Origin: Gordius sp. MW1
Lineage: Eukaryota; Nematomorpha; Gordioida; Gordea; Gordiidae
Assembly: GCA_964036665.1 (NCBI GenBank)
Contig: OZ038527.1
Span: forward strand, 21,226,221-21,290,220
Direction: 5' to 3'
DNA length: 64,000 nt
Shown: positions 10,611-22,900 of the stretch, one piece after another
How the letters are laid out: each line of letters opens with the position of its first letter
How positions within the stretch are numbered: position 1 is the stretch's first letter
Translations under genes and position numbers: made by a program
The notes under the pieces: model-generated
Told to the model about the DNA's origin: nothing
Seen by the model: only the letters and a program-made list of their open reading frames with translations
The model's database searches: none

Positions 10611-12226
10611 CCCGGTGTAGGGTTGTCAGATTCAAGTATTGTCAGATTCAAGTGCGTAATAGAACGCACTAATTGGCTACAAGCGTAAAAGTAAACAAGA
10701 TCACGGGCGCCACATCGCCATTGGTTATGAACTTTATACAGAACAATTGAACGCGTAGAAAACACTCGTTAGGAGAATAATAAACAAGTGTTGCCAGATT
10801 CAAATTTAAGTAAGAAATTTATTGATACATGCAATATAATTTATTGTTAGTTACAATTTCTTCTATAAAAGATTCAGAAATTCAAATTGTTATATTTGAT
10901 TTTGGAACATACAGAATTTATTACTTTTTACAAATAAAATAACATCACTTAAGAAAGTAATAAAAAGTTATTGTTAATTACAATTTCTTTTATAATATTC
11001 TTATTCAGTTATGCCTAGTCTTTTTGCAGATGACATTTATCAATACCCTGCACCTAGTATCATATCTGATAAATTTGATATTCAGCAAAAATTTTATTTA
11101 AAAAGAAAGGCCAAACAAAAAATGGGCATTGTTGTAAATTAGTCATGATAAACTATTTTTTTAAATTAGTTCATGCTGTTCCAATGTGGTCACATATTGC
11201 TGTATATGACTCCCAAACTTAATATGACCTGCTGTTTATTTGGCTTCCCAAAAGTAAAAGATTAATTATAAGTTAATTGTTTTTATAGGGACTAATTAAG
11301 GTGAACCTTCACCTCTGCCTATCACTTTCAATCTAATGGTTTAGTCAAGCAACCAATATCAATCATACCTGGGCTGTCAATTCACCCTCTTATCCAAAAT
11401 TATCATTATTTGAGATATATGTTTTAGCATTATTTTATAAACAATTGTTTTTAAATATTGTATTGTTTTCTTTGTTCCAGATTGTTAATAAAGCTACTTT
11501 GCAATTCATAAACATTTGTTTGAATTGTATAAACTCTTTGTAATAATATAACATATAAAAAATAAAGCAACAATACCCTTTAATATAATAAAACATAATT
11601 CCTAACCTAAAAAATGATCATATCATAAAAATAAATTGGTTGAGCAATTTAATTATAAAATACACATTTTAAGAAATAGGGGTCAAAATTTGTTAATTTT
11701 TTCTAATCCATAAAAAAGGATTCATCATAAATAAGTAGCTATATATATTAAATTAAATTGATATATTTAATTTAATTCAATTTTGAATTTGTTTAAAAAA
11801 TTAAAAATGGCTGTATAACATATAAAACATAGGGTCAAAAAATAAATTTTTAAACAAATTAATAAAAATTAAGATTCATTATAATTATGCAATTTAAACT
11901 ATTGTCTTAGTACCCTTTAATATAATAAAACATAAATAATTAAACCTAAAGAATGATCATATAAAAATAAATTGGTTGAGCAATGTAATTATAAAATACA
12001 CATTTTAAGAAATAGGGGTTAAAATTTGTTAATTTTTTCTAATCCATAAAAAAGGATTCACTATAAAGTAGCTTTATATGTTTAAGTTTAATTGATATAT
12101 TTCATTTAATTCAATTTTGAATTTGTTTACAAAATCAAAAATGGCTGTCAATCATGACATATGTCAATCAAAGTCAGATTGACAATTGAATCTGACAATA
12201 CGTGAATATGATAACCTGACACCGGG
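10611..12226. mobile_element. 1.6 kb terminal-inverted-repeat element
   Basis: The left end, CCCGGTGT then GGTTGTCAGATTC then TATTGTCAGATTCAA, is matched in reverse complement at the right end (12186-12226), with roughly four in five bases identical over 40 bases. Both ends contain the subterminal repeat TTGTCAGATTCAA. The interior is AT-rich and non-coding, with a direct repeat of 338-bp period. Superfamily is not certain; the end (C/T)AGGGTT suggests hAT, but no clean target duplication is seen. Confidence 0.6.
11573..12150. repeat. Direct repeat, 338-bp period, inside the TIR element
   Basis: The segment starting TACCCTTTAATATAATAAAA near 11573 recurs near 11911 with only small changes, including the shared stretch AATAAATTGGTTGAGCAAT. 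It is a two-copy tandem duplication, the second copy partial. Confidence 0.7.
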
Positions 12227-12251
12227 CCCGGCTAGCAAATTTTAATTTTAT

Positions 12252-15200
12252 CTTCTTCTTTATCAGTTATTTGGTCCCACATTGGTGGGGTTTGTTTTGA
12301 TGAGTCTCTTCCATCTTGACCGGGTGAGTGCCATGTCTTGACTAATCTCTTTAGTTTTCATAACTTTATCGACTTGCCCTTTCCACGTGACACGGGGTCG
12401 TCCTCTTCCTCTCTTCCCCGGTATTTCCATGTCTAGCACTTTTCGATTTACGTCATCCGTGTCCCTTCTTAGTATATGCCCATACTACCTTAGCCGATTT
12501 TCGTTAATCATGTCCGCCATAGGTTGAATACCCATTTTTGTCATGAGAAAGTCATTCGTCATATGATCGAGCTTAGTATATCCCAAGCTCCACCGTATCA
12601 TTCTCATCTCTGTGGCTTGTAATAGCTTTCCTTCCGTGGTCTTTAATGCCCATGTTTCACTTCCATACAGTAACACCGGTCTTACGATGGATTTGTAAGC
12701 TTTGCTTTTCAACCATATTGGCATTTTCTTGTCGCACATTACACCGGATATACTTCGCCATTTAAGCCATCCTTTTTGAATCCGGGCATTGACTTCCGTT
12801 GCGCAACCTCCCTCTTGATGTAGCATCGAGCCGAGGTATGTAAACCTGTCTACTTTTGGGTACTTTAGATGGTCATCCAGGGATGGGGTGTCTGTACCGT
12901 TCATTTCCATGTATACCGTTTTTCGATCGTTGACCTTTAAACCATATCCAGCTAAGCGCTTTGACCACTTTTCGGCTTCTTCGAATACTTTCTCCCTTGT
13001 TTCCTCGCATAGTACTATATCATCGGCATATAGCATACACCATGGCGATGGCTTTTGAATGTCCCTCGTTATCGTGTCTATAATTATATTAAATAAAAAG
13101 GGACTTAAAGCAGAGCCTTGATGTAATCCAATATTAACCCGAAAAGGTTTAGAGTCTCCAACTGTCGTCCTAACGCAAGAGTTTGAGGCTTCATAGATAT
13201 TTTTCATAAGCCGTATATATACGTCAGGGATATTTTGTTTCCTCAGGCACCACCATATTAAATCGCGGGGGACCGTGTCATAAGCTTTCTCCAAGTCGAT
13301 AAAAACCATATGTAGGTCTTTCCTCTTTTCACCATACTTATCCATCATTTGTCTTAGAGCGAAGATTGGGTCGATTGTGGATTTGCCGGCTACGAATCCG
13401 AATTGATTAGCCGATATTTCCACCTCGTTTTTCAGCCTTGTTACTAAGATCCTTTCCATAAGCTTCAAGGAGTGGCAAGTTAGCTTGATACCTCTGTAAT
13501 TGCCGCAGTCCTGAGGGTCTCCTTTGCCTTTAAATAAGGGTATAATCGTGCTTGCTCTCCATTGATTAGGGATTCGCTCTTCTACCAATATCTTGTTAAG
13601 GAGGTTCGTCATGGTGGTGACTCCTTCTTCACGACATCCGAGCAATGCTTCCATAGGTATTCCATCTGGGCCATTTGCTTTTCCTTTTTGCATCTTCTTC
13701 ATTTGTGTCCTAACTTCATCCTGCTGAAAGAGTTCGACCATACTTATATTTGGCTCAATTTCGGGAAGAGAATCCTTGTCATTTGCAATATTCATAAGTT
13801 TCTTAAAATATCCTTTCCACCTTTCCATCACTTCCTTCGGCTTGAATACGGTTTGACCCATCTCGCTTTTGACTATTTTAAGAACTCCGACATCGCGACT
13901 TTTCTTCTCCCTTATCTTGGCCAATTTGTACATAAGCCTATCGCCCCCTTTATGATCCAGTTTGTTTGCCATCTCGGTGTACGCGGCATTCTTCGCTTTT
14001 GCAACGGCCTTTTTTGCGGCCTTCTTTGCGTCCCTGTACTCTTGATAATCCTCCGACTTTTTTGATTTATGCCACCGTCTATATAGATTTTTCTTTATTT
14101 CGATGAAATCTTTAACCGATTGATCCCACCACCATAGTTCCCTATTCATAGCTTTGCCTCCTTTGGTCCGTCCTAGAACACGAATCGCTGTTTCCTTAAT
14201 GTCCTTAGATAGCGCCTCCCAATCGTCGTCTACGTCCCTTTGCAACTTCCTTGCACCCAAGAGTGAGGAGGCTTTTTGATGGTATGCTTCGTTCGTTGAC
14301 GTATCCTTTAACCTTTCGTATCGAATTCGAGGTTCATATACCTTTCTTCTTTCGGGAAATACTCTTCTGTCAAGATCCATAACAAGGGGACGATGTTGCC
14401 TGGCGATCTCTTCTCCCGGTATTACTTTGCAATCCTTGATGCTCCATAAGTCCTTTCGCCGTATAAGCAAATAGTCGATTTGACTAAAATGCTTCCCACT
14501 TCTATAGGTCACAATATGATCTTCGCGCTTTTGAAAATAGGTGTTAACGATCGCCATGTCATATGCTTGGGATACCTGGAGAAGTTTTTCCCCTTCTTTG
14601 TTCTTCAGACCATGCCCATAGCCTCCATGATTGCGTTCATACCCGAGGCGATCTTTCCCTACGTGAGCGTTGAAATCGGCCCCAATAATTAGCCTTTCTT
14701 CCTGTCGGATTCCTTGTATTTCCTTTTCCAATGAATCGAAGAATATGTCTTTCTCTGATTCCGAACACCCGATTTGGGGGGCATACGCGCACATAACGGT
14801 TAGGAGGCCACCTTGATCCGCAATCTTCACCCACATTAGCCTGTCGGAACAACGCTTGACTTCCACCACCTTGTCCTTGAACGATTCGTTTAGAACGATA
14901 CCGACTCCGTCTCTACGATTTGGTGACCCACTGTAGAAAAGCTTGTATCCTTCTCCTAATTCCCGAGCTTTCGTTCCGTTCCACCTCGTCTCTTGTAGGC
15001 AGGCGATGTGTACCTTTCTTCTTTTTAGCATCTGTGCGACCTCGATGCTCTTCCCCGTCAACGTTCCCACATTCCAGCACGTAATTCGCATTCTTTCCAC
15101 AACTAGTTTCCTTAACCGCCTTCGTTGTGAGTTAGGCAGTAACCCTAGTGTATTTTTCACATTGCACGGGCGGGGTATGCAGTGCGCGTCGTTTGTGGAG

Positions 15201-15337
15201 GACGCCCTAGCCTCTTCTTGTAAAATCTCGTTTGAAACTATCATAAATTTTGGAGTTGATTTTTATAGCCGGTTTCCGACCTGACGCCAACCCTCCACTT
15301 TTTGCACACGGACTTGGGACCGTCGTAGGTAGTGTTC
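12252..15337 (-). mobile_element. Full-length RTE-clade LINE with 15-bp target duplication
   Basis: The whole element lies between perfect direct repeats AAATTTTAATTTTAT at 12237-12251 and 15338-15352 (16 bp if the preceding C is counted). It has a short 5' leader, one ORF with endonuclease and reverse transcriptase, and a 3' end finishing in GATAAAGAAGAAG, as is usual for RTE elements (no long poly(A)). It probably inserted recently. A 5'-truncated relative of its 3' end lies at about 35128-35315. Confidence 0.9.
12485..15244 (-). CDS. RTE LINE endonuclease-reverse transcriptase, ends early at one TAG
   Basis: A 919-residue protein copies the element by target-primed reverse transcription. 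Residues about 52-300 form an APE-type endonuclease (RITCWNVGTLTGK, IACLQETRW, LIIGADFNAHVG, QIDYLLIRR, and a His in QHRPLVMDL where most relatives have SDH). The RT follows (GNYRGIKLTCHSLKLMERIL, VFIDLEKAYDTVPRD, GLHQGSALSPFLFN, catalytic LYADD at about residue 738). The frame stops at TAG (12485-12487), but the same frame continues after it, with YGHILRRDTDD and a conserved tail, to a TGA at 12263-12265. The TAG probably replaces a Trp codon, removing about 73 residues. There is no gag-like ORF1, as is normal for RTE. Confidence 0.88.
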   Translation of the reverse strand: MIVSNEILQEEARASSTNDAHCIPRPCNVKNTLGLLPNSQRRRLRKLVVERMRITCWNVGTLTGKSIEVAQMLKRRKVHIACLQETRWNGTKARELGEGYKLFYSGSPNRRDGVGIVLNESFKDKVVEVKRCSDRLMWVKIADQGGLLTVMCAYAPQIGCSESEKDIFFDSLEKEIQGIRQEERLIIGADFNAHVGKDRLGYERNHGGYGHGLKNKEGEKLLQVSQAYDMAIVNTYFQKREDHIVTYRSGKHFSQIDYLLIRRKDLWSIKDCKVIPGEEIARQHRPLVMDLDRRVFPERRKVYEPRIRYERLKDTSTNEAYHQKASSLLGARKLQRDVDDDWEALSKDIKETAIRVLGRTKGGKAMNRELWWWDQSVKDFIEIKKNLYRRWHKSKKSEDYQEYRDAKKAAKKAVAKAKNAAYTEMANKLDHKGGDRLMYKLAKIREKKSRDVGVLKIVKSEMGQTVFKPKEVMERWKGYFKKLMNIANDKDSLPEIEPNISMVELFQQDEVRTQMKKMQKGKANGPDGIPMEALLGCREEGVTTMTNLLNKILVEERIPNQWRASTIIPLFKGKGDPQDCGNYRGIKLTCHSLKLMERILVTRLKNEVEISANQFGFVAGKSTIDPIFALRQMMDKYGEKRKDLHMVFIDLEKAYDTVPRDLIWWCLRKQNIPDVYIRLMKNIYEASNSCVRTTVGDSKPFRVNIGLHQGSALSPFLFNIIIDTITRDIQKPSPWCMLYADDIVLCEETREKVFEEAEKWSKRLAGYGLKVNDRKTVYMEMNGTDTPSLDDHLKYPKVDRFTYLGSMLHQEGGCATEVNARIQKGWLKWRSISGVMCDKKMPIWLKSKAYKSIVRPVLLYGSETWALKTTEGKLLQATEMRMIRWSLGYTKLDHMTNDFLMTKMGIQPMADMINENRLR

Positions 15338-15352
15338 AAATTTTAATTTTAT

Positions 15353-15660
15353 ATTATAATTTTTTTTAACGAAATGGTTAATAAGAGTGTTAGTAATAAT
15401 TATGTAAAAATAATAAATTATCAATAATTTCAGGGCAAACGAGTTCTTCTAATGGGGCGAACTAGGAAAATAATTCACAAGTGGCCCTTTTAATCGGGAT
15501 TCATAAATCATATATGCAAAATAACTTTTAAAAAACTTATATAAGGTTATTTTTAATTAAGTTATTTGGCTTCTTTGCTTTCGCATCACTTTAAATCCCT
15601 TAGGTTATTGTTTATTGATATGGAATAGAAAAGCAATGATATTTTATAAAGGAAACTTGA
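15353..15660. other. AT-rich intergenic sequence
   Basis: Nothing recognisable between the LINE target duplication and the coding remnant at 15661. Confidence 0.4.
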
Positions 15661-15984
15661 AGAAAGCTTGGTCTGGGACTTTCTTGCTCCGATGCTTTTG
15701 CACCAACGAATCAAAATAAAGATCCACTGGCGACAGCCGAAGCTCAAGAAATTACCAAGTATTCTGACCTAGGTCCATCAATTATTTTCTGTCCCATAGC
15801 CACCACTACCTTAACAACATTTGGCCCTCAAGCCCTCAACCTTATCAAAAAAGTGAAACATCTTTCCACGTTTTCCGGCGAACGTGAAGCATTTTTTATG
15901 AGGCAGAAAATTGCAATTACCATTTGTAAATACAATTCAATCGCGATATATGAATGTTTCCCTGATATTTATAATAATGTATAA
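15661..15984 (+). pseudogene. Retroelement ORF C-terminal tail remnant, copy 1
   Basis: An open frame of about 107 codons without an early Met ends at TAA. It reads SDAFAPTNQNKDPLATAEAQ, then TTFGPQALNLIKKVK, EAFFMRQKIAITICKYNSIAI. The same pattern (TxGPxALxxxKxxxR, then xxFxxxQxxxIxIxxxN) recurs at 46072-46335 and 51373-51579. I recognise a resemblance to C-terminal tails of invertebrate retroelement ORFs usually labelled RNA-directed DNA polymerase. The family call is from memory and uncertain; the similarity among the three copies is visible directly. Confidence 0.5.
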
Positions 15985-16169
15985 TCAAATTTAATTTTAT
16001 TTAAAATGATTTAAAAATAGAGTATATTAATTTAAAAAAAAACTTGAAGAAAGGATAACTTTTAAAATTTGTTTTTTAATTTTTAGTATACATATAAATC
16101 TTACATAAACTTGTAATAAGGCTAACCTAAATATTCATTAATTCACTCGAATACTGCTAGACGTTATAA

Positions 16170-16291
16170 ATGGGGAGGCGATAATGGGCAGCTGCCCCCC
16201 TCAATTCCAAAATTGCTGGAACTAAAAAACATTGCCCCTCCTTTCTGAATCATTATTGCCCTTCTCCAGAATAAATCCTGGCTAGGCCCGA
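16170..16291. mobile_element. hAT-type MITE family A, degenerate
   Basis: Contains the family's GGGCAGCTGCCCCC and CATTATTGCCC blocks and a right end CTGGCTAGGCCCG. The left end is eroded. Confidence 0.45.
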
Positions 16292-16299
16292 TATATATC

Positions 16300-16937
16300 T
16301 TCTTCTTTCTATGTTTGTTTATTACCTAGGTTGGTGGTTAGTCCTTTCAACATTAATTTTCATTTGTCTGTTCTTTATTTATCTCGTGCATTTAAATATC
16401 CTGCATGATTTTATAAGTCCACGTAAGCTTGAGTTTTCCTCTTTTTCGTTTTCCTGCGAATTTTATCTTCCGTTCTTTCCAACGTAGCTATCTTCCCATC
16501 TCACGACATGGCCATACCATTTAGTCTGCTTTACGAGCTTTGTCTTCATAGTGTTGTACTCAGATTTCTCAGATTTCTTTATTTCGTTTATGTTCTTTTT
16601 TGCTTACTCCTGGCACTTATCTTAGCATTTTCAGGCGTTGCTCTTCCCTCTTACGTGTAGCCCATGATTCCCAGATATACAGGACTGTTGGCTGTATGAT
16701 GGGCCTATAGAGTAAACCGTTAAGTGTACTTTGGATGTTTTTGTCACACAGAATGCCTGTTAAATCCCTCCATCTGAGCCATCCGAAATTTATCCTTGCT
16801 TAAATTTCTTTATCGATTCCACCATCCGCTTGATGTGTTGATCCTAGAAATTTGAAGGAATCAACGCTTGTCAGTTCCCATTCGCCTAAAGTGAGATGCA
16901 CATCTGATTTTTATCTAATTTAAACATTTTCTTTATG
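16300..16937 (-). pseudogene. RTE LINE remnant, 3' part (split by Helentron-like insertion)
   Basis: Read on the minus strand it shows the end of an RTE reverse transcriptase with stops and frameshifts: a thumb-domain stretch with FKFLGSTHQADGG and RDLTGILCDKN, then WYGHVVRWEDSYVGK, and a GAAGAAG-type 3' end near 16300. It continues the remnant at 23341-24540, from which the Helentron-like element separates it. Confidence 0.75.
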
Positions 16938-16943
16938 TATTAA

Positions 16944-16963
16944 TTGCTATGCAATTTATGGGC
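16944..16963 (+). repeat. 5' subterminal inverted repeat of Helentron-like copy 1
   Basis: TTGCTATGCAATTTATGGGC, perfectly complementary to 23200-23219. Confidence 0.85.
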
Positions 16964-19900
16964 TCGTTTTTTGGTGTCCGTCCGTCCGTTGTCCGTTGTC
17001 CGTTGTCCGTTACCCTACCTATCTATTTGCATTTAGGTTATCGCTTTTTTAAATTAATGCATGAGAAAGAGGTGCCCCACCCCTCGTCTCTATCTCCCTC
17101 GCTGTGTTATTTTTTAAATTAATGCATAAGAGGCGCCCCACCCCTCATCTCTATCTCCCTCGGTGTGTTATATATAAGATTTGTTAAATTATCTATTATA
17201 TAATAAACATAGATAAAGTTGTTTACTTTTAATGCTATGCAATTTAACTAGTTGAACATAAATAAAAGTTGTTTACTTTTTAATTGCTATGCAATTTAAC
17301 TAGTTTTGGGGTTAAAATCCCGGAGTTTTTTTTGACTCTTATGATTGTTCTTGTTACTATCATTGATAATAAGAATTTTTGGCCGTCCGCTGGCTGCTGA
17401 CCAATGAAAAAAATGACCATTGGCCAAAATGTGAATCGAAATTATTTTTTTCGTTTTTTTTGACTATTATGATTGTTCCTGTTTCTACCATTGCTATTAT
17501 GACTTTTTGGCCGTCCGCTGGCTGCTGACCAATGTTATATAATAAACATAAATAAAAGTTGTTTACTTTTAATTGCTATGCAATTTAACTAGTTTTTGGG
17601 TTAGAATCCCGGAGTTTTTTTGACTCTTATGATTGTTCTTGTTACTATCATTGATAATAAGACTTTTTGGCCGTCCGTTGGCTGCTGACCAATGAAAAAA
17701 ATGACCATTGGCCAAAATGTGAATCCGAGTTTATTTTTTCGTTTTTTTTGACTATTATGATTGTTCCTGTTACTACCATTGCTATTATGACTTTTTGGCC
17801 GTCCGCTGGCTCCTGACCGATGGAAAAATGATTATTGGCCAAAATGTGAATTGAAAATATTTTTTTCGTTTTTTTTGACTATTATGATTGTTCCTGTTCC
17901 TACCATTGCTATTATGACCTTTTGGCCGTCCGCTGGCTGCTGACCAATGGAATAAAATGACCATTGGCCAAAATGTAATTCGAAAACTTTTTTTTCGTTT
18001 TTTTTTTTGACTATTATGAATTTATATTCACTTTTACCGTGTCCTGGCTGCTGACCAATGGAAAAAAATGACCATTGGCCAAAATGTGATTCGAAAATTT
18101 TTTTTTCGTTTTTTTTACTCTTATGAATTTATATCCACTTTTACCGTGTGCTGGCTGCTGACCAATGGATTAAAATGACCATTGGCCAAAGTGAGCATCA
18201 AAATTTATTTTCCGTTTTTTTGGCTATCATTGACTTATAGAGTATCTGTTGGTACTGACCAATAGAGAAAAAGTGACCATTGGCCAAATTTTTGATTTTT
18301 TTAATTAAAAATTGTTCAAATTCAACAAAAAATTTCTCCCAACAATTCTGCAAATTCTTAACATTGTGTTGTTTTATAATATAATGTTTGTTAGACCCAT
18401 AATCACTAAAGGCCTTAAAAACTAATGTAATACGCAACTAGATGCAAACACTAAATCTAACCCTAACCCTTGCCTATATTACATTTTGCCTTTATTACAT
18501 TTTGCCTATAATGGGTTTTTTGGTGTCCGTCCGTCCGTTGTCCGTTGTCCGTTACCCTCCCTATCTATTTGCATTGGGTATATTAGGTTATCGCTTTTTT
18601 AAATTAATGCATGAGAAAGAGGTGCCCCATTCCTCATCTCTATCTCCCTCGCTGTGTTATTTTTTAAATTAATGCATAAGAGGTGCCCCACCCCTCATCT
18701 CTATCTCCCTCGGTGTGTTATATATAAGATTTGTTAAATTATCTATTATATAATAAACATAGATAAAAGTTGTTTACTTTTAATGCTATGCAATTTAACT
18801 AGTTTTATAATAAACATAAATAAAAGTTGTTTACTTTTTAATTGCTATGCAATTTAACTAGTTTTGGGGTTAAAATCCCGGAGTTTTTTTGACTCTTATG
18901 ATTGTTCTTGTTACTATCATGGATAATAAGAATTTTTGGCCGTCCGCTGGCTGCTGACCAATGAAAAAAATGACCATTGGCCAAAATGTGAATCGAAATT
19001 ATTTTTTTCGTTTTTTTTTGACTATTATGATTGTCCCTGTTTCTACCATTGCTATTATGACTTTTTGGCCGTCCGCTGGCTGCTGACCAATGTTATATAA
19101 TAAACATAAATAAAAGTTGTTTACTTTTAATTGCTAAGCAATTTAACTAGTTTTTTGGTTAGAATCCCGGAGTTTTTTTTGACTCTTATGATTGTTCTTG
19201 TTACTATCATTGATAATAAGACTTTTTGCCCGTCCGTTGGCTGCTGACCAATGAAAAAAATGACCATTGGCCAAAATGTGAATCCGAGTTTATTTTTTCG
19301 TTTTTTTTTGACTATTATGATTGTTCCTGTTACTACCATTGCTATTATGACTTTTTGGCCGTCCGCTGGCTCCTGACCGATGGAAAAATGATTATTGGCC
19401 AAAATGTGAATCGAAAATATTTTTTTCGTTTTTTTTTGACTATTATGATTGTTCCTGTTCCTACCATTGCTATTATGACTTTTTGGCCGTCCGCTGGCTG
19501 CTGACCAATGGAATAAAATGACCATTGGCCAAAATGTGATTCGAAAACTTTTTTTTCGTTTTTTTTTGACTATTATGAATTTATATTCACTTTTACCGTG
19601 TCCTGGCTGCTGACCAATGGAAAAAAATGACCATTGGCCAAAATGTGATTCGAAAATTTTTTTTTCGTTTTTTTTACTCTTATGAATTTATATCCACTTT
19701 TACCGTGTGCTGGCTGCTGACCAATGGATTAAAATGACCATTGGCCAAAGTGAGCATCAAAATTTTTTTTTCCGTTTTTTTGGCTATCATTGACTTATAG
19801 AGTATCTGTTGGTACTGACCAATAGAGAAAAAGTGACCATTGGCCAAATTTTTGATTTTTTTAATTAAAAATTGTTCAAATTCAACAAAAAATTTCTCCC

Positions 19901-22900
19901 AACAATTCTGCAAATTCTTAACATTGTGTTGTTTTATAATATAATGTTTGTTAGACCCATAATCACTAAAGGCCTTAAAAACTAATGTAATACGCAACTA
20001 GATGCAAACACTAAATCTAACCCTAACCCTTGCCTATATTACATTTTGCCTATATTACATTTTGCCTATAATAGGTTTTTTGGTGTCCGTCCGTCCGTTG
20101 TCCGTTACCCTCCCTATCTATTTGCATTGGGTATATTAGGTTATCGCTTTTTTAAATTAATGCATGAGAAAGAGGTGCCCCACCCCTCATCTCTATCTCC
20201 CTCGCTGTGTTATTTTTTAAATTAATGCATAAGAGGTGCCCCACCCCTCATCTCTATCTCCCTCGGTGTGTTATATATAAGATTTGTTAAATTATCTATT
20301 ATATAATAAACATAGATAAAAGTTGTTTACTTTTAATGCTATGCAATTTAACTAGTTTTATAAGAAACATAAATAAAAGTTGTTTACTTTTTAATTGCTA
20401 TGCAATTTAACTAGTTTTGGGGTTAAAATCCCGGAGTTTTTTTGACTCTTATGATTGTTCTTGTTACTATCATGGATAATAGGAATTTTTGGCCGTCCGC
20501 TGGCTGCTGACCAATGAAAAAAATGACCATTGGCCAAAATGTGAATCGAAATTATTTTTTTCGTTTTTTTTTGACTATTATGATTGTCCCTGTTTCTACC
20601 ATTGCTATTATGACTTTTTGGCCGTCCGCTGGCTGCTGACCAATGTTATATAATAAACATAAATAAAAGTTGTTTACTTTTAATTGCTAAGCAATTTAAC
20701 TAGTTTTTTGGTTAGAATCCCGGAGTTTTTTTTGACTCTTATGATTGTTCTTGTTACTATCATTGATAATAAGACTTTTTGCCCGTCCGTTGGCTGCTGA
20801 CCAATGAAAAAAATGACCATTGGCCAAAATGTGAATCCGAGTTTATTTTTTCGTTTTTTTTGACTATTATGATTGTTCCTGTTACTACCATTGCTATTAT
20901 GACTTTTTGGCCGTCCGCTGGCTCCTGACCGATGGAAAAATGATTATTGGCCAAAATGTGAATCGAAAATATTTTTTTCGTTTTTTTTTGACTATTATGA
21001 TTGTTCCTGTTCCTACCATTGCTATTATGACTTTTTGGCCGTCCGCTGGCTGCTGACCAATGGAATAAAATGACCATTGGCCAAAATGTGATTCGAAAAC
21101 TTTTTTTTCGTTTTTTTTTGACTATTATGAATTTATATTCACTTTTACCGTGTCCTGGCTGCTGACCAATGGAAAAAAATGACCATTGGCCAAAATGTGA
21201 TTCGAAAATTTTTTTTTCGTTTTTTTTACTCTTATGAATTTATATCCACTTTTACCGTGTGCTGGCTGCTGACCAATGGATTAAAATGACCATTGGCCAA
21301 AGTGAGCATCAAAATTTTTTTTCCGTTTTTTTGGCTATCATTGACTTATAGAGTATCTGTTGGTACTGACCAATAGAGAAAAAGTGACCATTGGCCAAAT
21401 TTTTGATTTTTTTAATTAAAAATTGTTCAAATTCAACAAAAAATTTCTCCCAACAATTCTGCAAATTCTTAACATTGTGTTGTTTTATAATATAATGTTT
21501 GTTAGACCCATAATCACTAAAGGACTAAAGGCCTTAAAAACTAATGTAATACGCAACTAGATGCAAACACTAAATCTAACCCTAACCCTTGCCTATATTA
21601 CATTTTGCCTATATTACATTTTGCCTATAATGGGTTTTTTGGTGTCCGTCCGTCCGTTGTCCGTTGTCCGTTACCCTCCCTATCTATTTGCATTGGGTAT
21701 ATTAGGTTATCGCTTTTTTAAATTAATGCATGAGAAAGAGGTGCCCCACTCCTCATCTCTATCTCCCTCGCTGTGTTATTTTTTAAATTAATGCATAAGA
21801 GGTGCCCCACCCCTCATCTCTATCTCCCTCGGTGTGTTATATATAAGATTTGTTAAATTATCTATTATATAATAAACATAAATAAAAGTTGTTTACTTTT
21901 AATTGCTATGCAATTTAACTAGTTTTGGGGTTAAAATCCCGGAGTTTTTTTGACTCTTATGATTGTTCTTGTTACTATCATTGATAATAAGAATTTTTGG
22001 CCGTCCGCTGGCTGCTGACCAATGAAAAAAATGACCATTGGCCAAAATGTGAATCGAAATTATTTTTTTCGTTTTTTTTTGACTATTATGATTGTTCCTG
22101 TTTCTACCATTGCTATTATGACTTTTTGGCCGTCCGCTGGCTGCTGACCAATGTTATATAATAAACATAAATAAAATTTGTTTACTTTTAATTGCTAAGC
22201 AATTTAACTAGTTTTTGGGTTAGAATCCCGGAGTTTTTTTGACTCTTATGATTGTTCTTGTTACTATCATTGATAATAAGACTTTTTGCCCGTCCGTTGG
22301 CTGCTGACCAATGAAAAAAATGACCATTGGCCACAATGTGAATCCGACTTTATTTTTTCGTTTTTTTTTGACTAATATGATTGTTCCTGTTACTACCATT
22401 GCTATTATGACTTTTTGGCCGTCCGCTGGCTCCTGACCGATGGAAAAAATGACCCTTGGCCAAAATGTGAATCGAAATTATTTTTTTCGTTTTTTTTTGA
22501 CTATTATGAGTGTTCCTGTTCCTACCATTGTTAATATGACTTTTTGGCCGTCCGCTGGCTGCTGACCAATGGAATAAAATGATCATTGGCCAAAATGTGA
22601 TTCGAAAACTTTTTTTTCGTTTTTTTTTTGACTATTATGAATTTATATCCACTTTTACCGTGTCCTTGCTGCTGACCAATGGAAAAAATGACCATTGGCC
22701 AAAATGTGATTCGAAAATTTTTTTTTCGTTTTTTTTACTCTTATGAATTTATATCCACTTTTACCGTGTGCTGGCTGCTGACCAATGGAAAAAAATGACC
22801 ATTGGCCAAAGTGAGCATCAAAATTTTTTTTTCCGTTTTTTTGGCTATCAATGACTTATAGAGTATTTGTTGGTACTGACCAATAGAGAAAAAGTGACCA

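Noticed and set aside
13562-15284. Plus-strand ORFs antisense to the RTE LINE (13562-14065, 14480-14692, 14943-15284)
   Set aside because: They are shadows of the intact minus-strand ORF and have no protein-like pattern.
18460-18475. CTAACCCTAACCCT resembling telomeric repeat in each 1.55 kb unit
   Set aside because: Only two repeats, always inside the transposon unit at a fixed place. Not a telomere.
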